From Streptomyces parvus (GTDB lineage Bacteria > Actinomycetota > Actinomycetes > Streptomycetales > Streptomycetaceae), in contig NZ_BMRY01000005.1 in the NCBI RefSeq assembly GCF_014648875.1, positions 310,001 through 374,000 of the forward strand: a stretch of DNA of 64,000 nucleotides, in the 5' to 3' direction. Below the pieces are notes generated by a model. The model saw nothing but the letters and a program-made list of their open reading frames with translations. It was not told where the DNA came from and searched no databases. The translations under genes were made by a program, and so were the position numbers. Position 1 is the first letter of the stretch; each line of letters opens with the position of its first letter. This document shows, one piece after another, positions 8,773-16,069 of the stretch.

Positions 8773-8834
8773 GACCGGTGAAAACCGGTCGGGTGACCGG
8801 AATGACCCGGTCGGTCAGCCGGTGCGAACCGGCT
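8773..8834. terminator. Bidirectional terminator region with GNRA-loop hairpins
   Basis: Between the convergent WYL and hrdD genes lie GACCGGT-GAAA-ACCGGTC (8773-8790) and AGCCGGT-GCGA-ACCGGCT (8817-8834). Both are 7-bp stems closed by GNRA tetraloops. An alternative overlapping pairing, CCGGTC-GGGT-GACCGG (8785-8800), is also possible. No U-run follows, as is usual for Streptomyces terminators. Confidence 0.65.
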
Positions 8835-8860
8835 TGATGGGGAGATTACGGGTTATCGGC

Positions 8861-9862
8861 TCACGCCGCAGCGTCAAAGCCCGTGTCGTGAGCCATTCGC
8901 TTCAATTCGAGCAGTGCGTGCTTCTCTATCTGCCGGATCCGCTCCCGCGTGAGGCCGTGCTGCTTGCCCACTTCGGTCAGCGTCCGCTCGCGCCCGTCCT
9001 CGATGCCGTACCGCATCTTGATGATCGAGGCGGTCCTGTTGTCGAGCTTGCCGATGAGGTCCTCCAGCTCCTCGCTCCGGAGCAGGGTCATCACCGACTG
9101 CTCGGGCGAGACGGCGGAAGTGTCCTCCAGCAGGTCGCCGAACTGGGTGTCGCCGTCGTCGTCCACGGACATGTTGAGGCTGACCGGGTCGCGGGCCCAG
9201 TCCAGGACGTTGCCGACGCGCTCGGCGTTGGAGTCGAGCTCGGCGGCGATCTCCGCGTGCTCCGGGTCGCGCCCGTGCTCGCGGTTGAACTCGCGCTGGA
9301 CCCGGCGGATCCGGCCGAGCTCCTCCACCAGGTGGACGGGGAGCCGGATCGTGCGGGACTGGTCGGCGATGGACCGGGTGATGGCCTGACGGATCCACCA
9401 GGTCGCGTACGTGGAGAACTTGAAGCCCTTGGCGTAGTCGAACTTCTCGACCGCGCGCACCAGGCCGGCGTTGCCCTCCTGGATCAGGTCGAGCAGAGGG
9501 AGCCCCGCGCGCGGGTAGCGGCGGGCCACGGCGACGACGAGGCGGAGGTTGGAACGGATGAATATGTCCTTGGCGCGCTCGCCATCGGCGACCAGCGCCT
9601 CCAGCTCCTCACGCTTCGCGTCACCGGCATCGCTCTCCACCTCGCCGTCGAGGATCTGCTGGGCGTAGACGCCCGCCTCGATGGTCTGGGAGAGGTCGAC
9701 TTCCTTGGCGGCGTCGAGCAGCGGTGTGCGGGCGATCTCGTCCAGGTACATGCCGACCAGGTCGCGATCGGCGATCTCCCCGCCCACGGCGCGAACACTG
9801 CTTGCCCGGTCGGTCTCACCGGAGGCGGCGGACGTACGACGGGCGACGGCACGGGTTGCCAT
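8861..9862 (-). CDS. hrdD: RNA polymerase sigma factor HrdD (group 2 sigma-70)
   Basis: A 333-aa principal-type sigma factor. Visible are region 1.2 (DLVGMYLDEIARTPLL), region 2 (SNLRLVVAVARRYPRAGLPL, GFKFSTYATWWIRQAI), region 3 (RLPVHLVEELGRI) and the region 4 helix-turn-helix (TLTEVGKQHGLTRERIRQIE). Its length and its MATRAVARRTSA start match the S. coelicolor HrdD type rather than the longer essential HrdB. HrdD is dispensable and in known streptomycetes is transcribed from a SigR promoter; such a promoter is present here. The ATG at 9862 follows AAGGGAGC; an upstream in-frame ATG at 9961 lies inside the promoter region. HrdA or HrdC are the alternatives. Confidence 0.82.
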   Translation of the reverse strand: MATRAVARRTSAASGETDRASSVRAVGGEIADRDLVGMYLDEIARTPLLDAAKEVDLSQTIEAGVYAQQILDGEVESDAGDAKREELEALVADGERAKDIFIRSNLRLVVAVARRYPRAGLPLLDLIQEGNAGLVRAVEKFDYAKGFKFSTYATWWIRQAITRSIADQSRTIRLPVHLVEELGRIRRVQREFNREHGRDPEHAEIAAELDSNAERVGNVLDWARDPVSLNMSVDDDGDTQFGDLLEDTSAVSPEQSVMTLLRSEELEDLIGKLDNRTASIIKMRYGIEDGRERTLTEVGKQHGLTRERIRQIEKHALLELKRMAHDTGFDAAA

Positions 9863-9923
9863 GCGTGCTCCCTTGCTGAGTAGGTCGCGACACCCTTCCG
9901 GGTGCCCTGCATCCGATGGAAAC

Positions 9924-9950
9924 AACGACTGGAATCCGGACAGAATTCCC
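9924..9950 (-). promoter_or_regulatory. SigR-type promoter of hrdD (GGGAAT-N18-GTT)
   Basis: Read leftwards, GGGAAT (9950-9945) is followed after exactly 18 bases by GTTGTT (from 9926). This matches the SigR consensus GGAAT-N18-GTT used by the thiol-oxidative-stress sigma factor. The promoter lies about 60 bases upstream of the hrdD start. SigR control of hrdD is established in S. coelicolor, which supports both the promoter and the gene name. Confidence 0.75.
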
Positions 9951-10455
9951 ATGCGGCACATTCATTTTCGTGATCATGCAGTACCCTGTTCCGCTTCGAC
10001 CGCCGGACACCGCTGCCGGATCCCATCGGACGCGCAGGTCAGAGCCGGTACGGAGGGGGTTCCGGCCCCTTGTCGGCCCCCTTGCCGACTCTCCGGCCGG
10101 GTACCCGGAATCAGCACGTCCACCCGAAGCGCCCTGCTCCTGCCCCAAACTCCCCGCCCCCACCCCGAGAGACGGCTGCGGTGGCGTTCGGGTTGCTCGG
10201 GTGCGTGTCCGCGACGGGAGGGCCGGACAGGCCGGCCCTGAGCCCGTCGGCCGACCCTGAGCCCGTCGGCCGACCCTGGGTACACCGGCCGATCCGGCCC
10301 GTAACCGCCGACCCGTCGCGCCGCATCGCCGACACGACACTGGACGTGGGCGACGCGCTCGCGTTCTCCGCCGCCCGGCGCGCGATCGAGCTGAACCCGC
10401 CGGTGTTCTGAACCCGCCGGACACGCCCTGCCCGCAGGCCCCGACACGTACGCGG
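9951..10455. other. Gap without a convincing gene; 19-bp tandem duplication at 10236-10273
   Basis: This 505-base stretch between the hrdD promoter and the dioxygenase stop has open frames on both strands, but their products are low-complexity and none has a good ribosome site. It contains an exact 19-bp tandem duplication, CCCTGAGCCCGTCGGCCGA, at 10236-10254 and 10255-10273. A frame ending at 10411 with tail ADTTLDVGDALAFSAARRA could be a gene remnant, but I cannot support it. Confidence 0.5.
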
Positions 10456-11238
10456 TCAGCCGAACTGCACCGACCGCTTCGCCAGTCCCATCCAGAAGCC
10501 GTCGATGACGCTCCGCCCCCGGTCCAGTTCGTCCTCGGCCGCGCCCAGCGTCACGAACAGCGGCGCGAAGTGCTCGGTGCGCGGGTGGGCGAGCTTTCCG
10601 GCCGGGGACGTGTGCTCGAAGTCGATCAGCGCGTCGATGTCCTGGGCCCGCAGCGCGCGGTCGCCCCAGTCGTCGAACTCCGCCGACCAGCCGGGCACCC
10701 CGCCGCCCTGGTGGCGCAGGGCGGCCAGGTTGTGGGTGAAGAAGCCGCTGCCGACGACCAGCACGCCCTCGTCGCGCAGCGGCGCGAGCTTGCGCCCGAC
10801 GGCCATCAGCTTCTGCGGGTCGAGGGTCGGCAGGGAGATCTGGAGTACGGGGATGTCGGCGTCCGGGAACATCTCCACCAGCGGGACGTACGCCCCGTGG
10901 TCCAGGCCCCGGTCCGGGATGTCCTGGACCGGCGTACCGGCGCCGCGCAGCAGCTTGCGGACGCTGTCGGCGAGACCGGGCGCGCCGGGGGCCTCGTACC
11001 GCACGCCGTAGTAGTGCTCGGGGAAGCCCCAGAAGTCGTACACGAGCGGCACGGTCTCCGTTGCCCCCAGGGCGAGCGGGGCCTCCTCCCAGTGGGCGGA
11101 GACCATCAGGATCGCGCGGGGGCGGGGCAGGCCCGCGGACCAGGCGGCGAGTTCGCCGGGCCAGACGGGATCGTCGGCCAGGGGCGGCGCGCCGTGCGAG
11201 AGGTAGAGGGCGGGCATGCGCTCCGCGGTGGCTGTCAT
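10456..11238 (-). CDS. DODA-type extradiol aromatic ring-opening dioxygenase (LigB family)
   Basis: A 260-aa class III extradiol dioxygenase-like protein of the YgiD/DODA group. It would cleave catechol-type rings such as DOPA next to the hydroxyls using a bound metal. Conserved His-containing segments are visible: ALYLSHGAPPL near the N terminus, MVSAHWEE, RGLDHGAYVPLVEMFP, and VGSGFFTHNLAAL. Later, PRTEHFAPLFVTLGAA also fits the family. The ATG at 11238 has GGGGAG at a good distance upstream; an in-frame start 66 bases further upstream lacks one. The gene diverges from a MarR regulator, and two TTCAAG-type palindromes lie between them, so MarR-controlled expression in response to an aromatic compound is likely. 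Confidence 0.85.
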   Translation of the reverse strand: MTATAERMPALYLSHGAPPLADDPVWPGELAAWSAGLPRPRAILMVSAHWEEAPLALGATETVPLVYDFWGFPEHYYGVRYEAPGAPGLADSVRKLLRGAGTPVQDIPDRGLDHGAYVPLVEMFPDADIPVLQISLPTLDPQKLMAVGRKLAPLRDEGVLVVGSGFFTHNLAALRHQGGGVPGWSAEFDDWGDRALRAQDIDALIDFEHTSPAGKLAHPRTEHFAPLFVTLGAAEDELDRGRSVIDGFWMGLAKRSVQFG

Positions 11239-11433
11239 GGCACTCCCCATCCACTGGGCGCCGGATCCCGGGCGGCCGGGCGCCACGCCGGGCGTCCGGG
11301 TCACCGGATCCGGTCACGAGTTCGTCAGAGCGGTAGTTCCCCGAGGTCATCCGAGGGATCGTTGTACAGGGGTCCTACGGAAGTCCGCGGAAGCTCCCTC
11401 GGATCCTCCGGCGGAGACCTCTTGGGAAGGCTT

Positions 11434-11492
11434 CTTGAAACTTCAAGGTCCTACCTGTGGAGACCTTAGCTCTATCTAGTTCAACTTTCAAG
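11434..11492. promoter_or_regulatory. Two MarR-type operator candidates (CTTGAA-AC-TTCAAG)
   Basis: CTTGAA-AC-TTCAAG at 11434-11447 is a perfect palindrome. GTTCAACTTTCAAG at 11479-11492 shares the TTCAAG half-site and lies 45 bases downstream, just ahead of the marR-like start. Both fall in the divergent dioxygenase/MarR promoter region. Binding by the adjacent MarR protein is inferred. Confidence 0.55.
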
Positions 11493-11505
11493 AAAAGGTC
11501 GTACA

Positions 11506-12018
11506 GTGGAGTCCATGACCACGGCATCCACCAGCGCACCGCGTTGGCTCTCCGACGAGGAGCAGCGCGTCTGGCGCGCCTATCTGCATGCCACCACGCT
11601 GCTGGAGGATCACTTCGACCGCCAGTTGCAGCGCGATGCCGGCATGCCGCACATCTATTACGGGCTGCTCGTCCAGCTCTCGCAGGCCCCCCGCCGCCGG
11701 ATGCGGATGACGGAGCTGGCCCGGAACGCGAAGATCACCCGTTCCCGGCTCTCGCACGCCATCGCCCGGCTGGAGAAGAACGGCTGGGTCCGGCGCGAGG
11801 ACTGCCCCTCCGACAAGCGCGGCCAGAACGCGGTGCTCACCGACGACGGCCTCGACATGCTGCGCCGCTCGGCGCCGGGCCATGTCGAGGCCGTACGCCA
11901 GGCGATGTTCGACCGGCTCACGGACGAGCAGGTGAGAAGCCTCGGGGAGATCATGCGGGCGCTCGCCACCGGTCTGGAACCGGAGGACGCGGACGCGGAT
12001 CTGCCCTGGCTCCGCTGA
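11506..12018 (+). CDS. MarR family transcriptional regulator
   Basis: A 170-aa winged-helix regulator, usual MarR length. The core shows RMTELARNAKITRSRLSHAI (recognition helix), then LEKNGWVRREDCPSDKRGQN (wing), where the D-x-R pattern is typical. MarR proteins usually repress neighbouring genes until an aromatic ligand binds, which fits the divergent aromatic-ring dioxygenase. The GTG at 11506 follows AAAGG with 7-base spacing; an ATG at 11515 is an alternative with a closer GGAG. Its last five codons and stop form a terminator hairpin. Confidence 0.87.
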   Translation: MESMTTASTSAPRWLSDEEQRVWRAYLHATTLLEDHFDRQLQRDAGMPHIYYGLLVQLSQAPRRRMRMTELARNAKITRSRLSHAIARLEKNGWVRREDCPSDKRGQNAVLTDDGLDMLRRSAPGHVEAVRQAMFDRLTDEQVRSLGEIMRALATGLEPEDADADLPWLR

Positions 12019-12033
12019 GCGGAGCCAGGGCAG
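12001..12033 (+). terminator. Terminator hairpin with the stop codon as loop
   Basis: CTGCCCTGGCTCCGC (12001-12015) and GCGGAGCCAGGGCAG (12019-12033) are exact 15-bp reverse complements. The three loop bases are the TGA stop codon of the MarR gene. It separates the MarR gene from the convergent exporter gene ending at 12068. Confidence 0.85.
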
Positions 12034-12067
12034 ACCGGGGCCGGCCCTCGTCAGGGGCCGGACGTCC

Positions 12068-13609
12068 TCAGTGGGCGACCACCGGGATCCTGAACTCGTC
12101 CTCGGCGCCCTCGCCGGACGCGCTCTCCGTGCCGCCCTGACCCGTTCCGGGGCGGCCGGTGTTGATGAGGGCGATCGCGATGACGGCCGCGGCGACGAGG
12201 ATGCCGACCGCCCACCAGATCGCGGCGGCGAAACCGCTGACCATGGCCTGGAGCTCCAGGAGCTGCGGGTCCGTGGCGCGGGCCGCGTGATCGGCGACGT
12301 ACGCGGTGGTGGCGCTCGCGGCGATGGTGTTCAGCAGGGCGGTGCCGATGGCGCCGCCGACCTGCTGCGAGGTGTTGACCATCGCGGAGGCCACTCCCGC
12401 GTCCCGCGGTTCGATGCCGTGCGTGGCCAGGGACATCGCCGGCATGAACGCCGTACCCATACCGAGGCCGAGCAGCAGCATGCCGGGCAGGATAACGGCG
12501 GCGTAGCTGGTGTTCAGGTCCAGCTGGGTCAGCAGCAGCATGCCGACCGCGGCGACCAGGAAGCCGGGGCCCATCAGCAGACGCGGCGGGACCCGGGTCA
12601 TCAGCCGGGTGCCGATCTGGGTGGAGCCGGTGATCATGCCCGCGATCATCGGGAGGAACGCGAAGCCGGTCTTGACCGGGGAGTAGCCCTTCACGACCTG
12701 GAGGTAGTAGGTCAGGAAGAGGAACAGCCCGAACATGGCGATGACGGCGAGGCCCAGCGAGAGGTAGACCCCGCCGCGGTTGCGCTCGGTGAGGACGCGC
12801 AGCGGCAGCAGCGGCGACTTCACGCGCGCCTCGGTCACGACGAAGGCCAGCAGCAGCACGGCGGCGGCGATGAACATCGAGACGGTCAGGGCGTCCGACC
12901 AGCCGGCCGACTCGGCGCGGGTGAAGCCGTAGACCAGGGCGACCAGGCCGAGGGTGGAGAGCACGACGCCGGGGATGTCCAGCGGTGCGCGGTTACGGGT
13001 GCCGGAGGGCTCGCGGATCACGAAGTACGCGCCCACGGCGGCGACGACGGCGAACGGGATGTTGACGAAGAACGTCCAGCGCCAGTTCAGGTACTCGGTG
13101 AGGAAGCCGCCGAGGATCAGCCCGACGGCGCCACCGCCACCGGCGATGGCCCCGTAGATGCCGAACGCCTTGGCGCGCTCCTTGGCGTCGGTGAACATCA
13201 CGGCGAGCAGCGAGAGCGCGGCCGGGGCGAGCAGGGCGCCGAAGACACCCTGGAGGGCCCGGGAGCCGAACATCATCGCCTCGTTCTGGGCGGCCCCGCC
13301 GAGCGCGGAGGCCAGCGCGAAGCCGGTCAGGCCGACCACGAAGGTGCGCTTACGGCCCCAGAGGTCGGCGATCCGGCCGCCGAAGAGGAGGAGACCTCCA
13401 AAGGCGAGCGCGTAGGCGGTGATGACCCACTGCTTGTTGCCGTCGGAGATGCCCAGATCGGTCTGGGCGGAGGGCAGCGCGATGTTCACGATGGTCGCGT
13501 CGAGAACGACCATCAGCTGGGCGAGCGCGATGAAGGCGAGGGCTTTCCAGCGACTCGGATCGGGAAGGGCGGTGTCAGCCGTTCGGGACAGGCCGGCCGT
13601 TTTTGACAT
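12068..13609 (-). CDS. MFS drug exporter, DHA2 family
   Basis: A 513-aa 14-helix exporter of the EmrB/QacA type. The first helix carries MVVLDATIVNIALPSAQ. Motif A appears as GGRIADLWGRKRTF and motif C-like glycine-rich sequence as AGGGGAVGLILGGFLTE. The C terminus is a short acidic tail. The ATG at 13609 has AGGTGG 8 bases upstream; an in-frame GTG overlapping that sequence is less likely. It lies 207 bases downstream of a TetR gene on the same strand, so the pair is probably a regulator-exporter unit. Substrate unknown. Confidence 0.87.
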   Translation of the reverse strand: MSKTAGLSRTADTALPDPSRWKALAFIALAQLMVVLDATIVNIALPSAQTDLGISDGNKQWVITAYALAFGGLLLFGGRIADLWGRKRTFVVGLTGFALASALGGAAQNEAMMFGSRALQGVFGALLAPAALSLLAVMFTDAKERAKAFGIYGAIAGGGGAVGLILGGFLTEYLNWRWTFFVNIPFAVVAAVGAYFVIREPSGTRNRAPLDIPGVVLSTLGLVALVYGFTRAESAGWSDALTVSMFIAAAVLLLAFVVTEARVKSPLLPLRVLTERNRGGVYLSLGLAVIAMFGLFLFLTYYLQVVKGYSPVKTGFAFLPMIAGMITGSTQIGTRLMTRVPPRLLMGPGFLVAAVGMLLLTQLDLNTSYAAVILPGMLLLGLGMGTAFMPAMSLATHGIEPRDAGVASAMVNTSQQVGGAIGTALLNTIAASATTAYVADHAARATDPQLLELQAMVSGFAAAIWWAVGILVAAAVIAIALINTGRPGTGQGGTESASGEGAEDEFRIPVVAH

Positions 13610-13816
13610 GGGTGTAGCCACCTAAGGACATGCGAGGGCGCCGAGGCGTCGCGAAGTGGGCGTCGGCGGTACGTGCTGTGGCGTACGCGCGACGGTTACG
13701 TGGGGCCGCCCGCGCGTGACAGGGACGTACGGGCCGGAGTTCGGGTGGGACGAGACGGTGGGGCCGGTGGGCCGATGGAGTCGGCGCGGCCGGGAAGGTT
13801 CAGGTCGGTGCGGCCG

Positions 13817-14527
13817 TCAGGGGCGCCGCAGGTCCTCCAAGGTCGCCGCCGATCCGGGCAGTTCGGAGCGGGCCGGGGTCTCCAGGCCGTCCAGGAACAG
13901 CTGCAGATGACGGTGGGTGAACCGGTCGATGCCCTGGCAGGCGATGCCGGGGAGCGGCCGGGTGAGCTGGGAGAGGGCGACGAGTACGTCACCGACGGCG
14001 ATGTCGGTACGCAGCCGCCCCGCGGACTGGGCGCGCGACACGAGCCCTGCGACGGCCTCTTCGAGGCGGTCGCGCTCGGCGAGCAGATCGGGGTGGTCCT
14101 TGTCGAAGACGCCGGAGATCATCGGGCAGAGGGCGCCGATGCGTTCGTCGGCGGCCGCGTGCACGAAGCGGCTGAGCGCGGCGAACGGGTCGGACTCCGC
14201 GGCGACGGCCTCCTCGGCCCGCAGGGTGGTGCGGGAGGTGACCGCGAGGACGACCTCGTGGGTGAGGGCGGCGCGGTCGGGGAAGTTCCGGTAGAGCGTG
14301 GCGTTGCCGACGCCCGCGCGGCGGGCGACGTCGTCCAGCGGCACATCGGGGCCGAACTCGACGAACATCTCGCGCGCGGCCGAGACGATCCGCTCGCGGT
14401 TGCGCAGCGCGTCGGCCCGTGGACGGGCGACGCGGCACGATCCCGTCGGCGCGGCGCCCCTCCCGGCGACGGCCTGCGTGGCGCTGCCGGCAACGGCCTG
14501 CGCGACAGCCTTCGCGACACTCTTCAC
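13817..14527 (-). CDS. TetR family transcriptional regulator
   Basis: A 236-aa regulator with the TetR HTH: RERIVSAAREMFVEFGPDVP, then LDDVARRAGVGNATLYRNFP. The C-terminal ligand domain includes HAAADERIGALCPMISGVFD, as in regulators of efflux genes. The start is the GTG at 14527 because GGGGAGGAGG lies directly upstream; an in-frame ATG at 14572 lacks a ribosome site. The first 30 residues are Ala/Val-rich. Upstream are two CCCCG-based palindromes likely used for autoregulation, and the downstream DHA2 exporter is the probable target. Confidence 0.85.
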   Translation of the reverse strand: MKSVAKAVAQAVAGSATQAVAGRGAAPTGSCRVARPRADALRNRERIVSAAREMFVEFGPDVPLDDVARRAGVGNATLYRNFPDRAALTHEVVLAVTSRTTLRAEEAVAAESDPFAALSRFVHAAADERIGALCPMISGVFDKDHPDLLAERDRLEEAVAGLVSRAQSAGRLRTDIAVGDVLVALSQLTRPLPGIACQGIDRFTHRHLQLFLDGLETPARSELPGSAATLEDLRRP

Positions 14528-14590
14528 AGCGACCCTCCTCCCCTTCCCCCTGCGTAGTCGATCGGACCCCATCGGTAACCGGGGACTGTT

Positions 14591-14636
14591 TCCCCGTTTA
14601 GCGGGGACACGTATGCAAACGGGGAGAGGCTCCCCG
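14591..14636. promoter_or_regulatory. TetR-type operator pair (CCCCG palindromes)
   Basis: TCCCCG-TTTAG-CGGGGA (14591-14607) and CGGGGAG-AGG-CTCCCCG (14620-14636) lie between the TetR gene and the divergent metalloprotease gene. They share the CGGGGA half-site and sit about 65-110 bases upstream of the TetR start, as expected for autoregulatory operators. They could also affect the metalloprotease. Confidence 0.55.
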
Positions 14637-14652
14637 CTTATTTCCCACCTTT

Positions 14653-14672
14653 CATGTGACCTGCATCACATG
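14653..14672. promoter_or_regulatory. Crp-like binding site CATGTGA-N6-TCACATG
   Basis: A perfect 7-bp inverted repeat with a 6-base spacer contains TGTGA-N6-TCACA, the classical Crp consensus and the GTG-N6-CAC pattern of Streptomyces Crp. It is 123 bases upstream of the metalloprotease start and 126 bases upstream of the TetR start. The site is seen; binding is inferred. Confidence 0.55.
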
Positions 14673-14794
14673 ACCTCAGGGTGAAACCCACCGATCGGCG
14701 CACCCAGCGAGCGGCCCCGGACCACCCGGCACAGGCTGATCGCCAGAGCGCAGTCAGGGGTCGGCCGGCTGCCGCGGACCCCGAAGGCGCCTCT

Positions 14795-16069
14795 ATGCAG
14801 CAGCCCCGCCACCGGATACGCAGACACCGCCGTCCGGTCGCCCTGGCCGGAGCGACCGCGCTGGTCATAGCGGCCATGGCCTCGGCCAGCACCACCCTCC
14901 CCTCCGCCGGCCGCGCCTCGGCGGGCCCGGCGGCCACCCAGGACTCCGTGCTCGCCCCGTGCCGGATCTCCGCGGCCATGGGCGTGCAGATGTCCGAGGG
15001 CCTGCCGACCCCGCCCGGCTACGCCCGGTCGACCGGTGAGATCAGGGCGCTCAACCTGATGATCGACTTCCCGGACGCGGAAGGGACGGAACCCGCGACG
15101 GACCGGTTCGCGGAGTTCTTCCCGCAGACCTCCGAATGGTTCAGGACCAGCTCCTACGGCCGGCTCGTCTACCGGCCCGAGGCCCCCGTCAAGGACTGGC
15201 TGCGGATGCCGATGGCGTTCACGGAGTACGGGATAGAGCGCGGCTCACCGTTCGAGCCGGGCTACCGCCAGCTGGTGAAGGACATCGTCGAGGCCGCCGA
15301 CCCCCGGGTCGACTTCTCGGAGTACGACCTGGTCAACATCCTGGTCAGCCCGAACGCCGGCCCCTCCGCGCTGGACACCGTGCTCTCGGTGACCTTCTCC
15401 GGCAACGACGAGGCCCCGGAGGCGGACGGCGTCCCGCTCGCCAACACCTCGTTCGTCTACAGCCGCCAGGACGACGGATCGGGGTCGTACGCCGAGACCG
15501 GCTACCGCGTTCTGCCGCACGAGAACGGCCATGTCTTCGGGCTGCCCGACCTCTACACGATGGAGGGCGGCGGCTCGGTCGGGCACTGGGACATCATGTC
15601 CGAGGACTGGGGCGCCAACAACGACTTCCTGGCCTGGCACAAGTGGAAGCTCGGCTGGCTCGACAACGAGCAGATCAGCTGCGCGTCGCAGCCCGGCGTC
15701 AGCGAGCACACGCTCGGCCCGCTGGCCACCGAGGGCGGCACCAAGCTCGCCTTCGTCCCGCTGAGCGCGCAGTCCGGCTACGCCGTGGAGGTCCGCACGG
15801 CCGGGGGCAACGACGAGGCGGTCTGCCGGCCCGGAGTGCTGATCTACAAGGTCAGCTCCGACGTGGACACCGGACAGGGCCCGGTCTCCGTCGCCGACGC
15901 CACCGAGGACAGCGGCGGCTGCACCCGGCGCCCCAACGTGCACGCGGAACTGTCCGACGCGACGTTCCGCCCCGGCCAGACCTTCACCGACCGGGCCAAC
16001 GGCGTACGGATATCCGTGCTGGACGAGGACGACGACGGCAACTACCGGGTGCGGGTCACACGCCCGTGA
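14795..16069 (+). CDS. Secreted M6 family (immune inhibitor A-like) metalloprotease
   Basis: A 424-aa exported zinc protease. The N terminus has an Arg-rich n-region, a hydrophobic core (VALAGATALVIAAMA) and an Ala-rich cleavage region, a typical Sec signal. The zinc site is H242-E-N-G-H246-V-F-G249-x-x-D252, the HExxHxxGxxD metzincin pattern of M6 peptidases, followed by GHWDIMSEDWGAN, which contains the Met-turn. The ATG at 14795 follows GAAGG at 7-base spacing; the frame is open upstream but without a signal sequence. The 3' end overlaps the convergent ligase gene by 14 bases. A Crp-like site and TetR-type palindromes lie upstream. Confidence 0.85.
   Translation: MQQPRHRIRRHRRPVALAGATALVIAAMASASTTLPSAGRASAGPAATQDSVLAPCRISAAMGVQMSEGLPTPPGYARSTGEIRALNLMIDFPDAEGTEPATDRFAEFFPQTSEWFRTSSYGRLVYRPEAPVKDWLRMPMAFTEYGIERGSPFEPGYRQLVKDIVEAADPRVDFSEYDLVNILVSPNAGPSALDTVLSVTFSGNDEAPEADGVPLANTSFVYSRQDDGSGSYAETGYRVLPHENGHVFGLPDLYTMEGGGSVGHWDIMSEDWGANNDFLAWHKWKLGWLDNEQISCASQPGVSEHTLGPLATEGGTKLAFVPLSAQSGYAVEVRTAGGNDEAVCRPGVLIYKVSSDVDTGQGPVSVADATEDSGGCTRRPNVHAELSDATFRPGQTFTDRANGVRISVLDEDDDGNYRVRVTRP

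Noticed and set aside
10070..10411. 113-aa open frame between hrdD and the dioxygenase
   Set aside because: Low-complexity N terminus, contains the 19-bp tandem repeat and lacks a ribosome site; at most a remnant.
12071..13606. 511-aa plus-strand open frame
   Set aside because: Antisense shadow of the DHA2 exporter; composition is Gly/Asp/Arg/His-rich without any motif.
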